This document shows, in pieces, positions 11,800 through 26,900 of a DNA stretch of 64,000 nucleotides. How positions within the stretch are numbered: the stretch's first letter is position 1; each line of letters starts with the position of its first letter. The position numbers and the translations under genes were made by a program. Under the pieces are notes generated by a model. It saw only the letters and a list, made by a program, of their open reading frames with translations, did no database searches and was not told the DNA's origin. Source of the DNA: Paramecium octaurelia (taxonomy: Eukaryota; Ciliophora; Oligohymenophorea; Peniculida; Parameciidae); contig CAJJDP010000026.1 in NCBI GenBank assembly GCA_905182995.1, positions 4,442 through 68,441 on the forward strand. The letters are read 5' to 3'.

Positions 11800-13619
11800 T
11801 ATACAAGAAAATAACATCATTCTTTTTGAATATTCAATAACTAATCTTTTAATGTAAAAGTGTGTATTTTGTAGAGACCCAGGAGAAATCCAGCAAATTC
11901 AAAATTTCTCTTATGCTACTCTCAAGTTTTTAGGAAGGCTTAATTTTTTAAGTTCACAGTATTATTTGACCAACCTTCTCAATTCTTAGGCATATGCATC
12001 AAAGTGTAAATTTTTGATTAAAAGTTTTTTGTAGGCTCTATTTCCAACCAATTAAAATATAATGAATTCATAAGTTGCTTTAGCTTTTGTTAATTTAACT
12101 TAGTTACAATAAATGATCATTGAAAATCATATTATTTTAATCGTATGGCTGTTTTGCACTCTTCTTTATGAATGAGAGTGGCTTTTAAATCATTTACTTT
12201 TGGAGGACATAAAGTTTAGGAAATTTTTTCAGTTATACTAAAATTAAGATTCTTGACAATAAGAATTAGATTTAGTTCATATTCTTATTCCTCAATTTAT
12301 TGATTTATTTCATTGTTTTTTGTCATTTCCCCCATTAAAGTTATTGGAGCCCATTCTAAAAATAGAATGGAACTATAAACGATTAGTAGCCTGTTTATCG
12401 TCTTGCATACTACTTTAGAGTTAGGAAAACCAAATCTTGAAAAAAGTTGATTTAAATCTATTTCATTGACTCTAAAATTAAATCTTCTTTACAAAAATGG
12501 TAGCATTTGAACTTTCACATTAATTCTTTTCAACTTTAAGAAAATCTATATTCAAACTAATACTCTTAAGCCACACTTTAGTTTCTTATATAACTTAGGT
12601 TTCCATTTAGGCCAACTTAACAGCCACATCATTGTTTTCTTCAGATAAGATTCTTTTTTAACCAAAAAGAGTATATTTTACAAATTCCTTCAATAATCGT
12701 AATAGGATTAAGAAAAAGTAATCTATGATGTAGTATCATTAAGTAAGTCTCAAGCATTTATTATTTCTTAAACTTTTTGTATGAAGATTTTTTTCTTGGG
12801 AAATGATTTTCTCTTTGTTTAATTATTATTCCTATTTTAAATTATTCTTCCTTATCCTCTTTAAACGCAGGTATAAAAAGAAAGATTCTCCCCAACACAA
12901 TCTTGTTATCCAATTCTGTAAATGCTCTCGCAGCTTCCTCAGGTAATTGATATTAACATAACAAAAATCTAGGATCGCCCCTCCTCATATTTTGGTATCA
13001 TTAAGCTAGAACTGTTCAATATTTTTCAAATACAGTTTCTCAATTCCTACTCCGTTCTTGTAAAAGGTATTTTATGAAATCTTTCATTTACATTTATTAT
13101 GTCTATTTTTTTCTTTTCAATTACCTCATCTACTTAATTATCTTACCAAGATATCTCTAATTGGTTTTTATTAGTCTACATTAAATATAAGAACTCTAAA
13201 AATTTCTTCATTTTATGGGGGTTCTTGTGTTGTCTGTCTTATTCCACTTCTACCTCTACTTCTTATTCTTTATTCTTTTTCACCATTTTAAGACTATTGG
13301 TTCTGAGATATTGTGAATTTTTTTAGTATGACGATGTTCCAGGAGTGTCTTTACCAAGCTCTCGGTAAAACAGGGTCATCAACAGTTTTAACGAAATTCA
13401 ACTAAGTTTTTATACATCATTACAAATGTTTTATCAAAATGTTCTTTTGCATTGATTGAATCTGATTGATGCTTATAGCCAATAAAACACAACCTTCTAT
13501 TCTTATTGCCTTTGAAACTAACTTTAACATCAACAATTTACCTTTTATTCGAATACTATCTTTAATTGAGCTTCAGTAATTAAATTTAGGATATTCTTCT
13601 TAACAATTAGCCGTGGCAT
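11800..13619 (-). pseudogene. decayed MRD1/RBM19-type multi-RRM gene
   Basis: Starting from ATG 13619 the minus strand reads MPRLIVKNILNLITEAQLK, then must shift frame to give IVDVKVSFKGNKNRRLCFIG and HFDKTFVMMYKNLVEFR, then shift again for KTVDDPVLPRAWQRHSW. This is the order of RRM1 and its linker in the pre-rRNA processing factor MRD1/RBM19. Further pieces follow in varying frames: RRM2 end (RAFTELDNKIVLGRIFLF), the inter-RRM segment VKLAQMETQVIQETKVWL, and a last RRM (KLLIKNLHFDAYAQELRRLV ... NTHFYIKRLVIEYS). Several shifts cannot be explained by 20-34 nt GT...AG introns, so the gene looks inactive. The 3' limit is approximate. Alternatively, several sequencing errors could hit one gene, but neighbouring genes are clean. 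Confidence 0.8.
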
Positions 13620-13792
13620 TATAACTTAAAAAATAATTAATTAATAGAGATGCGGATGCAAACTTAGATTTGAAGAATAGATCAATCAGATCAGATAGAG
13701 TGAATGGTACTAATATATTATATTCTTTATGATGATTTAATTGTTAAAATAATAATAATAATAACAAATAGTTTTAAATTCAATAATTCAAA

Positions 13793-14401
13793 ATGAGATG
13801 TAAAACATACGATAATTATGACTCTTTTAAAACATTATAATCTCCACGTCTCCAACCATTTCGACAACACAAGAGTTCCAAATCAGAAGATATAGATATG
13901 CTGCAATTTCAGAACATGAATTACTCTTCAGTGCATGAAGTGTCTCTGAATAATGATTAAAATGAATTGATCAAGAAATAGGAAGAATAAATATAAAAGC
14001 TGCAACACTAAGTTGAAATGCTCGAAAAGATGGTTGGCAATTTTGCAAATATCCAAAGATTATAAACATTTGTGTCATAAGTGTTTAATGAGATTGGATT
14101 GATAAATAAGGAAAACATATTTGAACCAAAGTTGCATTCACTTTGCTTAATCAAAATAAACGAACAGAAATAGAAACTAAAGGAGCAAAATAAATTTATT
14201 TCGTGTTTATAAGATTTAGTAGTTTCTTGCTCCCCTCCTGATTATTTCACAGCAGATCAACTGCCTAATCTTAAATAAATATGGAGATGCATCAAAGTGA
14301 TGTTAGCTGAATGTATTGAAAATAAAAGAGTAAATTAAGAATAATAAGTATATTATGCACATATAATAAGCAATTAATATCATAGTTAACAAAAGGGATG
14401 A
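13793..14401 (+). CDS. hypothetical coiled-coil protein, 202 residues
   Basis: A single uninterrupted frame from ATG 13793 to TGA 14399-14401 under code 6. The N-terminal 60 residues are polar. The middle is predicted coiled coil (run around NELIKKQEEQIQKLQHQVEM) followed by a moderately hydrophobic helix set (VFNEIGLINKENIFEPKLHS) and a region with two cysteines in SCSPPDYFTADQLP. No catalytic motif or membrane segment. I do not recognise the family. It sits 86 bp upstream of the aquaporin gene in the same orientation and divergently from the MRD1 pseudogene. No introns are needed, which is slightly unusual here but common for short Paramecium genes. Confidence 0.65.
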
Positions 14402-14486
14402 TGTCTTAGTCGTAAAAATAAATGATGCAAAATCTAACTAGAAATAAATTAAATTGATTATATTGAATTAATTATATTGAAATAAT

Positions 14487-15313
14487 ATGGAACCTACAGT
14501 AAATCAATTCTAAGCCAATCCAGAGGATTCAAAGGAAAAAGAAGCGGCCTAAATCTCTAACATAGTAGTCTTCGAGACAGTCGGCACTTTGTTGGTAATT
14601 TATGGAGCTTTAGCTGCTGAGTAAATATGATAGCAAAATTTATGTAGAAATAATTTTGGATTATCTCTTGTCTATTTCATTAGTCTAACATTGTTTGGTC
14701 GTCTAAGTGGAGGATACTTCAATCCGATTTGCACATTAGTTGGATTCATAGATGGAGCTATCACTAAAAAAAAGACTATATATTATATTGGATCTCAAAT
14801 TCTAGCAAGTCTGGTTGCAGGAATGTTATTTATGCCTTTATTCGCAAACAGTAATCATTTGCCTTATTATGAATCGTATTTAATATTATCAATTCTAGAC
14901 TGCCTACTCACTAAGTCTTTGGAACATTAATGTCAGAAATTGCAGGCTCGGTTATATTCTTTACATTCGTATAAATTTAAACAGCAGAAAACACTAAAAT
15001 TACCACAACTTAAATACAATCAACAGCTTTCATTAGTATAATATATTTTGTAGCAAGATAGTAAGAATTTGATAACTACATTATAGGTATACTGCCACCA
15101 TGGGCAATAGTTTATTTAATCCTGCAGCTGCATTTGGGTAAATTTTTGAATAAACATAGACTGCAATTGTTTTACGGTATTTATTATGGTAGATGGAGTC
15201 AGATGATTAACTTATTAATGTTTGTTATGGGACCATGGATTGGAGCTCTTTTGGCGATTACATTCTATTGGAAGATCTATACTCCAACATTAATAAGCAA
15301 ATCATCTAGTTGA
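14487..15313 (+). CDS. aquaporin / major intrinsic protein
   Basis: ATG 14487, TGA 15311-15313. After removal of four introns of 22-27 nt (for example around 14621-14647 and 14885-14907) the protein has about 240 residues with six hydrophobic helices, the usual MIP size. The first half-helix motif is GGYFNPICTL, i.e. NPI instead of the canonical NPA; the second is GNSLFNPAAAFG with a normal NPA. The last helix reads GPWIGALLAITFYWKIY, typical of the family. Where the second motif normally ends in NPAR, the arginine of the selectivity filter is here Ala (NPAAAF). MIP channels pass water or small uncharged solutes through membranes; the altered first NPA and the missing arginine suggest a wider or unorthodox pore, which is inference. 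Confidence 0.9.
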
Positions 15314-15417
15314 GAATTATATTTGCTAATTTTATATATACATCCTTAAACTTATATATGATTATGCTCCTTTATCCAAATGTTATTAAATGAGTGATAT
15401 TATTAAATAATTAATTT

Positions 15418-15686
15418 ATGTAAGAGAAAATTTAAGAGGAAATAGAAGAGTTAAAGAAAGATATTCAACGTTTAGGTACAAAGAATGCAGAAGGAAAATA
15501 TGTTGTTAAATTTGGAGTGCTATTCAATGACGAAAAAACTTAGCAATATTATGAAGTATTCTATATCAATATTCTATGGCACTCGTTGGTACATTGAGAG
15601 CAGCCAAAAAATAGAATGTGCTTGATTTTTAAGGTCAAATGCTTTTGAAGGGTGCCCATGATAATGTCGACATCATTTTGAAATGA
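15418..15686 (+). CDS. Costars-family (ABRACL-like) protein
   Basis: Starting at ATG 15418 the protein reads MQEKIQEEIEELKKDIQRLG, then GKYVVKFGVLFNDEKTQQYYE, and after 23 nt ALVGTLRAAKKQ and GAHDNVDIILK before TGA 15684-15686. Removing 15556-15578 gives 81 residues, exactly the size of Costars/ABRACL proteins, which are linked to actin dynamics and cell motility. The removed segment begins GTATTC but ends TATG rather than TAG, so the splice acceptor is non-canonical. Unspliced, the frame runs into TGA after VEFYI-like residues. Either the acceptor mutated (making this a fresh pseudogene), the base is a sequencing error, or splicing at TG occurs. An alternative upstream ATG (15390) would need another intron and is less likely. 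Confidence 0.8.
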
Positions 15687-15897
15687 CAATCATTTAATAT
15701 GTATAGTAATATAATAATTAGAATAAAATTTTTAACTATTTTATATGAGATTTGACGTTTTAGTTTTTCTTTATTTCTAATCAACCATTAGCCAAGAGTA
15801 AACGATTATATGGAAATTTCTGAATCTTAGATAATTACATATTAAAGATTCTTAAAAAGAAATATGTGAGTCAAATTAAAAATATATACATATAAAT

Positions 15898-16993
15898 TCA
15901 ATAATATTAATCATCATCATCTTGATCATCTTCCTCACCTTCATATCCTTCATCATTATAGTTTTCAGGATTATTCTCCTCTCTTTCATAGTGTTGGCCT
16001 CAAATGTATTTAATTTTTACTTAACAAATCCCCTCTTGCTTGTTTTTCAAATAAATAGGAAGCTGCTGTCTCTACATTTTTATCACAAGCCAAAAATCCT
16101 TCTTATGCATCTTCCTTTGAGAACCCCATCATCATCAATTAATTGAGTTGTTATTCTTCTTCTTATGTAATTTCTGTTTCGATCTCATCTCCTTCACCCT
16201 AACCAGCTCCCATCAGCAACTAGATTAAAGTTTCAGGATTTTATTATATTTACTAATTCAAATATAATTATTTTTTACTTAATATAATTATGGGTTTGTT
16301 TATTACAATTATTGTAGTGACTCAAGAACTGCTTATGGATTTTACATAAATTATTCTCTCAACAATTGCAATGTATTTTAGTCTACCTAATTGGTATTCA
16401 AAGCTGGCTGCGGAGGAGGTTGATCAACTACAGGTATACCCTTTTATCGCAAATTATTTCATTACATTTAATAAGTATTCAATAGCTCTATTCTGATTAT
16501 TAAATGCAGCCTTCATAGCTGCTTCACATTCAGATTTAGCAAATCCCATTTAAATCAAATTTTGGATGGCTTAATCATACTCTGAACCAATAACCATATT
16601 AGTAGAAGTTGGGTTATTTAGTGGTTTTGGCACTTCAATAGGTTGCTAAGGTTAAACCTGTTGTGGTTGTTAAGGGGGCTATTGAACCTATTATTAAACA
16701 GGTTATTGTTGAGGAGGACCTTTCTACTCAATAAAATAGAATGAATTACTTTCACGTTGACCATTACAACAAGAAAGTCTTTCTCTTAAATTCCCAAATC
16801 TCCAACAGTTTAATCATCAACTAAAAGAGTTCCTTTTCTTAAAAGTTTTTATTATGCGATTTCGAATAATTTAACCTTTTCAATTTTTTCTTTGATATTT
16901 AGAACCTAATTTGAAAATCAGAGTTACTGAATCTGTTGGCTGTACTTCAAGTTCAAAAGTTTACCCACTTAAGGTTTTGATAATTATTTTCAT
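15898..16993 (-). CDS. RAD23: RAD23-type UBL-UBA proteasome shuttle
   Basis: ATG 16993, TGA 15900-15898. Domain order matches RAD23: an N-terminal ubiquitin-like domain (MKIIIKTLSGQTFELEVQPT, then TLLVDDQTVGDLGIQERDFL and VVMV), a Gln/Pro-rich linker, a first UBA domain (NLIQMGFAKSECEAAMKAAF followed by NNQNRAIEYLL), an XPC-binding-like segment (NPQAVLESLQQLQ, NPETLIQLLMGAG) and a C-terminal UBA (NQLMMMGFSKEDAQEGFLAC followed by NVETAASYLFE). It ends in an acidic tail of Asp/Glu. Several short introns are needed, one inside the UBL. RAD23 delivers ubiquitinated proteins to the proteasome and, with XPC/Rad4, takes part in nucleotide excision repair. The acidic extension after the last UBA is not usual in yeast or human RAD23. 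Confidence 0.9.
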
Positions 16994-17214
16994 AAATTAA
17001 ATTTATTAATACTACTTAAAATTAGCATTTTATAAATTACCTTTAAGTTTTGAAACAGAACTTATTGATTTAAATCAAGTGTTTTTTAAAAAATATCGTT
17101 TAAGTAAAATCTCTTCTTTAAATAAAGTTTAGACATATTAGGAGGATTAGTTAACAAGGTTTTGGGAGCTAAGACATCTAATTAATATTTATATATATTT
17201 ATTTTTCTTTGAGA

Positions 17215-18370
17215 ATGCATTAATATCAGTTTTATCCCTTGCCTCCTTAACCTTCAACAATTGCTCCTCAAAAGAAATTACTAAAAGATAAATACGAAGT
17301 TCTTTAGATTGAGTTAGGAAGTGGAACTTATGGGAAGGTTAAATTAGTATTGGATTCTGTTAACAAGAAGAAATTCGCAATGAAAATAGTAATTATTTAA
17401 CATATATAGATTTCGAAAAGCTATATGAAACAAATTTTTGCGACTTAGCACATATTAAATGAATTAAATTATTTATAAGGATGTAAACATAAAAATATTG
17501 TGGAATATATCGAGCATTTTGAAGACAGAGAAAATATATATATAGTGTTAGAGTATTGTGGATAAGGAACCTTAGAGGAATTGATTAAAAAAAAATAAAA
17601 ATTTACTGAAGAAGAGGCCTTCCATTATTTTTATTAAATAGCCCAAGCTATCTTGTATTTGCATGAAAAAGATATAGTTCATAGAGACATAAAAGCTGAT
17701 AATATTTTATTGTAAAATAGCAATGTAAAAGTTTGCGATTTCAATTGGTCAATCTTCTTGCCAAATGGTGGCAAAGCCAAACCGTGTTCTTGTGGTACTA
17801 CTGAATATATGCCTCCAGAAGTAATCAAAAAGGAAAAACATGATAAAGGCGTTGACATTTGGGCTTTGGGGATACTGTTATATGTAATGTCAAATCATTT
17901 ATACTTTATAGTATATGTTACAAGGTGAATTATTATTTAGAGCCAAATAGAAGGAAGAGTTGAATGAAAAAATATGCAATAAGCAATCGATTAAATTCAA
18001 TGAGAAAGTCTCTAAAGAGTGTTTATAGTTGTTTCAATAAATGTTAGCTCATTAAAGGCGAATTAATATATAGCAAGTGTTGAATTCGGATTGGGTCATA
18101 AAAATGTTGAAATGTAAACAAAGTAAGAATTCCCTTGAATTAACTCCTATTAAGTGTAATTCGATAGGTCAAGAATCAACTAGAGTTAGCATAGTATCGG
18201 ATTCTAGTCGTTTTTCCAATTCTAAGTTTACTGCTAAATCTTAATACACAGAGTCCCCTTTTAAATAGAATAATCTAAACCAAGGAGTTTAGCATCCAAT
18301 GAAGGTTAGAAGTTCTGCTTTCGATCAAAATAGTTCTGCTTTCAGAGTTGAAAAAAGATATTTTTATTGA
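17215..18370 (+). CDS. Aurora-like protein kinase with DFN instead of DFG
   Basis: ATG 17215, TGA 18368-18370, two introns (gtaattatttaacatatatag near 17389 and a 28-nt one near 17884). The kinase domain shows the glycine loop LGSGTYGKV, the ATP lysine in FAMKI, the catalytic loop HRDIKADN and the activation segment CGTTEYMPPEV. The magnesium-binding DFG is replaced by Asp-Phe-Asn at 17737-17745 (KVCDFNWSIF). Aurora kinases have DFGWS at this spot, so the following WS supports that affiliation. A tail of about 110 residues rich in Ser/Asn follows the domain. The kept K, HRD and DF-Asp suggest possible residual activity, but loss of the glycine usually changes loop flexibility. Substrate unknown. 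The second, intact Aurora-like kinase is at 35938-37179. Confidence 0.88.
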
Positions 18371-18578
18371 AAGTAAGGAAAATTATATTTTTGTTTTATT
18401 TATTATAATTCTTTTGTTAAAATTAATTAGTTGTATATCACACTCAAAATGGATTATATTGAATACAAAGACGCTAAATTGTAATTTGTTGGAATTCGTA
18501 AACATTTTTTTCGAGATAAACAATATTATGTAACTGTGTTCTAAGAGTATTTTACAATTGGCAGTGTAAAAAATAATT

Positions 18579-20137
18579 ATGAAAAATGTTTAGTCTAAAG
18601 ATACTTAGTCCCCGAAATATAAAATCTAATTAAAACTTTCAACAAAGATCAATTGGAACTTGAAAAAGTTAAAAGATGGAGTGATTTTATAGTCCTTCGT
18701 TTTTCCTTACTAAAACAAATTTAAGACTTTGTGTGCTGACCCATTAGACTTGCTTCGGTACAACGTAATAGTATCATAGATTCAAGGAAATCTTAAATTT
18801 AAAAGTAACATACGAAGGAATTGGGGATACTTATATACCCCTTTTACAAATTGGAAAAGGCAGTTCAGCAAAAGTAAAATAATTTTGAAATATTTAGGTA
18901 TACAGCGCTTAGAATGTTATTAATTCAAAAGTCTATGCGATCAAAGCTATTGAGAAATCATTTTTAAATTAAACCGATAAAGGTTCAGGATTAGTAATCA
19001 TTTTCATTTAAAACAATTTAGGAAGCCTATAATATGGAAGTGTCTATCCTAAAAATTATATCTGGCTATTCATCCAACTTTCTGATTTTAAGGGAGATCT
19101 ATGAAGGAGATCATACCTATTACTTAGTGACCGAATATTTAGAGGGACAAAGTTTAAGCGAAGAAATAGACAGAGCAAAGGTATCTAAAAGGTTTTTCTA
19201 AACATTTAGGGTCTCCATGATAAGCGCTTACCAATTCAAAACATTAAAGTAATAATTGCGAAATTACTATAAAGTGTGGCTTTACTGCATTCCCATAAGG
19301 TAATTTCAAAAGATAATTTAGATTATCCATAGAGATTTAAAGCCTGACAACATGATGTTCGCCAAGAGGAATGATTATTTCACCCTTGTCCTTGTCGATT
19401 TTGGATTGGCTACAATTGAAACTTTGGATAAGTATTCTATTATCACAATCACTTCAAGATATTTATTTCCAAAATGTGGAACTCCAGGGTATGTAGCTCC
19501 TGAAGTCTTAACTACCAGTGTGAGCAGCAAATACACTACAAAGGTAGATGTCTTTAGTTGTGGGTGTATATTGTATAAGCTTCTGACTGGAAGGAGCATC
19601 TTCAATGGCAACTCATTTGATGAAGTCTTGAGAGCTAATAAAAAATGTGAAATTGATTTAAAATTGCCCATGGATCAACATTATATTACAGAGGATTCAA
19701 TTGTAATTAATTAATCATATTTTAATGAGAATTTACTAAATTAATTGTTAAGGAAAGATCCAAAGCTTAGAACAAGTGCTAGAAAGGCTCTTTAACATCC
19801 TTTTTTTGATTAAATAAGTGAGTATAGCACTTCACTCTAAGCATCACTTCTATCCACAATCAAATAAAACAATCTCAATTTCCAAATTTAATGTGAAGAG
19901 ATAATGTCACAGTATAATTTGGATGAAGAGGTAATAAATTCTGAAATTTTGGATTAAGAATTGCATCAGATTTAACTGCCAAAGTTAAAGAAATGTAATT
20001 AAATGTGTGAGTTGCAATCACCATAAAATGCAATGTTTCAGTTTTTTTAGAAAGAACCACTTTCAATAGCAAGGAGTAACAGATTGGTTGATTTGGCAAG
20101 TCCAAGGGGTGACTTTTTTGAAGGAATCCTAGAATGA
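18579..20137 (+). CDS. Ser/Thr protein kinase with N-terminal extension (CAMK/AGC-like)
   Basis: ATG 18579, TGA 20135-20137. About 95 residues of PH-like or unknown sequence (LKKLKDGVILQSFVFPY, CADPLDLLR) precede a kinase domain with IGKGSSAKVYSA, the lysine in VYAIKAIEKS, HRDLKPDNMMF, DFGLATIE and CGTPGYVAPEV, so all catalytic residues are present. At least five short introns are needed, including one just after the glycine loop (gtaaaataattttgaaatatttag) and one directly before HRD. A C-terminal tail of about 100 residues is Gln/Ser-rich. The start was chosen because the frame joins the kinase through a 22-nt intron near 18755. Ciliates have many such kinases with N-terminal lipid-binding-like domains; the substrate cannot be inferred. 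Confidence 0.85.
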
Positions 20138-20395
20138 ATTTAATTCTCATTAGATATTTTAAATTCTATAAAACAATTTAAATGCTCTCTAAAATTTATA
20201 ATTGTTTTGTAAATTAAATTTAAAAAATTAGTTGCAAAAGTGTTATACATGATCTTGAAAATTAATTAAACACATCGTTGTTAAATTTATCCATTCTCTA
20301 ACCGATGATTATGATAAAGAAATAGTTATTAATAAAATGCATTATTTAGCAAATAAAGATTTAGCAGATTATCATATATTATTTATTTTTTATTA

Positions 20396-23640
<3,245 letters not shown>

Positions 23641-23905
23641 GCAAATATACATAAAATATTAATTACATTTATATGTTTTTGTATAAAGTAAGAAATTTTG
23701 TTAGTCTAAATCAAAAAGACTGGGATATTTCAGATTTTCAGAATGTATTTTTCAACTATCAATTGTTTAGAGATTCCATATTCTTATATTTTTATATAAT
23801 AATTAATTTGCAATTAGAATTCCTATTTAATAGTATTAAAGGTGGATAAAATAATCTAGTAGTAATGTATTTAATTGTTATTATAATTTATTTATAATTT
23901 GAATA

Positions 23906-26900
23906 ATGCAAAAATAAAGCAGATAAAATACTTAGACAGCATTTTATTCTCCTTAACCTGGAATAAGTTCGCCCCAACCTTTGAGATAGATTATATCTCC
24001 AGGGATTTATGGTCCTCGCAATTCGTAAAATTTTCTTATTGATTCATATACTACGAAGCACCAAGATTAGGATTCTGATAGGCTGTTAGGCTCATCTCTT
24101 AGATTTAATATGCTGAAAGATAGTCATTAGTAAATCGAGAAGGAAATATCAGTGCTTAAATCGAATCTACTTTAGAGTAGGATGAGTGGTGATAACTTTT
24201 AATTTTCAACACAGCCTTTGGACAAATTGTTAAAACGCATGGATGACAAGGGCACTCGCAAAACTGAATAAATAAGGTATGACCCACCTTTGACGTATAG
24301 GGCGGATGATTTGCTGACTGAAATTCTTTAAGAGCTGTCAATCATATCAATTAATGCCAAGAAATTAATAAATTAGCGATCTTCACAAAAACTATAAATG
24401 CAGGTACTCAAAGATATCAGAGAGATTATTATGGGATGGAACAATATGCACAACATAATCAATCAAATTTGTTAAGCGGCACAAATTTCTATTCATCAAC
24501 TCAACAATACAAACATCAATCAATTATTCAAGAAGGATGAACTCAATAAACTCTACTCATTGGTTGAGAAACATCAAAACAGTTATCCTCAATCTTTTGA
24601 ATAGCTGTATTAAATAATTGCTAGCAGTCTCTAGAGCAGAGAGTAAGATCATAATAAAATTATTGAAATCAATACTCAATTACGTTAGTAAGAAATTTAG
24701 AATAAAGACTTGAATATAAAAAATAAAAACTTATTTGCAGTAATCACTAAGTTAGAGGCTAAAGTAAATAAACTGTAAAATAAAAAACAATAATTAGAAT
24801 TTTCAAATAAGTAATTTTCTAATTAATTGTAAAATTCTCAAAGGCCTCAAGATGTTTATTCAGATAATGATAGATTTAAACAAAAGAATCCTATGGTGGA
24901 ATCACAATCAAGTCTTGACTCTAAGAGCAATCAGAATAAATTAATAGAAATTTAGATGAACTAATTTTAAGAACTTTTGGTAGAAAAGGACAACGAAATA
25001 ATGAATTTAAAATAACAAATTGAGGAATAAAACGAAATTATATAGAATCAGTTAAAAAAAGTTAAATAATTCGAAAACGAAAATAAATTACTTAAACTCC
25101 AATTCTCCAAAGCTGTTGAAAACTAAAAGCAATGTAACTATATTCTAATTAGTTAGTACAGAAATAAAAAACTGAAGTAAATTCTGAGTATAAAAATTAT
25201 AAAGATGATTCAAGTTAAAAGTTGAAATCCCTAAGTTAAGAAATAGTTGATCTCAAATAAAAACAGAATATGTATTTATAATTTTCTATCCTCTACTTAG
25301 ACACAGCTCTAGAGATTATACCTCTGAAGTCGAACAACTCAATTAATAAATATCCAAACTCAAGGCTGAAAAGGAGGAGAAAGAAAGAGAAAATGGATAG
25401 AATCAACTAAAATTACAGGATATAAAATAAAAATACAATGATCTAAAGCAATCTTACTAAGAACTCTTTGACTAATATTAGCGAGATCAATTGATGAATA
25501 AATAAATTGTTCAATCCCTATAGACACAAAAAGAGGACTTCGAAAATAGAAATTCAGAACAATAAATACTCTTCCAATTAGATCTTGCATCTTAATAAGA
25601 ATTAGAAACCTAACAGCAATTGATTAAACAATTGGAGAACGATTTATAATAAGCTTAAATCGCATACAAGTAATAGGAAGTTAAATTGTTAAATTATGAG
25701 GAAGAAATAAACAATCTAAAGAATTAAATCAAAAGGCTTGAGCAGGAACACACAGAATAGCTTCATATTTTGGATAACACAATACAAAGTAAGGATTAAA
25801 TAATCTAATAATATGAAAGTAATAGTAGGATATTGAATGACACTCCTGAACAACTCAGAAGCAAAAGTGTAGAGTAGACAACTATTTAAGGTCATTTGAA
25901 ATCATAGATTGATTCTTTGAATAAGAGTTTGTCTAATTTTGAGTAATAGATAAGAGATTTAACAAAGGTTAACAATGAGTAATAAGATTAAATTACTAGT
26001 AAGGATAAGATGTTAAAAAATAAGACTTAAGAAATTACATAATTGTAATAATAGGTAAAGGATCTTCAAGGGTTGAATTAAAAGATATAAGTTCAGGAAA
26101 GGGCAATCCATCACCATGAGAAACAAGTATCTACTCTTAATTAGACCATTTCAAAGTTATAGGAATCTTTGAATTTCAAGGATTAAATCATATAAGGGAA
26201 GTAACATGAAATAGAAATGTTATAGAATTAGAAGAAAGATCATGTATAGTAGTAAAAGCAGTAAAGCCTTTTATTTGAATAATAACATCAAAAATTGAAG
26301 CTTGAAAATTAAGAATTGTAGAATAAGTTAAAAAAATTAGAAGAATAAATGGTGTTAAAATAAAAAGAGGAAGTAGCTATTACTGATTAACAAGGAATTT
26401 ATTAAAATCAAATTTACTAATTGGAATTGTCGATAAAAAAAATGAAGTAAGATTTTGAGGATGAAAAAAAGTAATAAGTTGATAAAATACAACGATTGAC
26501 ATTGGAATTAGAGGAAACTGAGAAATTGTAAATTTTGTTGAATCAAAAATAAATATTGCTTGAAAATACTTAAAATAGAGCCAATGATGTAGAATCTGAA
26601 TTAAGTTCTGCCCAAGATTTAATTTAATAACTGGAGACCAGAATTTCAGATTTGCAGAGAGAAATTTAAATAGAAAGATAGAACTTTTTAAAGGAAAATC
26701 AATTAAAAATTGAAGAGTTAAACTCACAACATTAAGAAAATGAAGAGCTTATGACAATAAATTAAGATCTGACTTAAAAGAATATTTAACTATCAGATTA
26801 AATTGACAAATTATAATAAAATTAAAGTGATAACTAATCACGTCTTCAATAAGAAATTGAAATTCTTAAAACTGCAGAAAATCACAATAGAGAAATTCTT

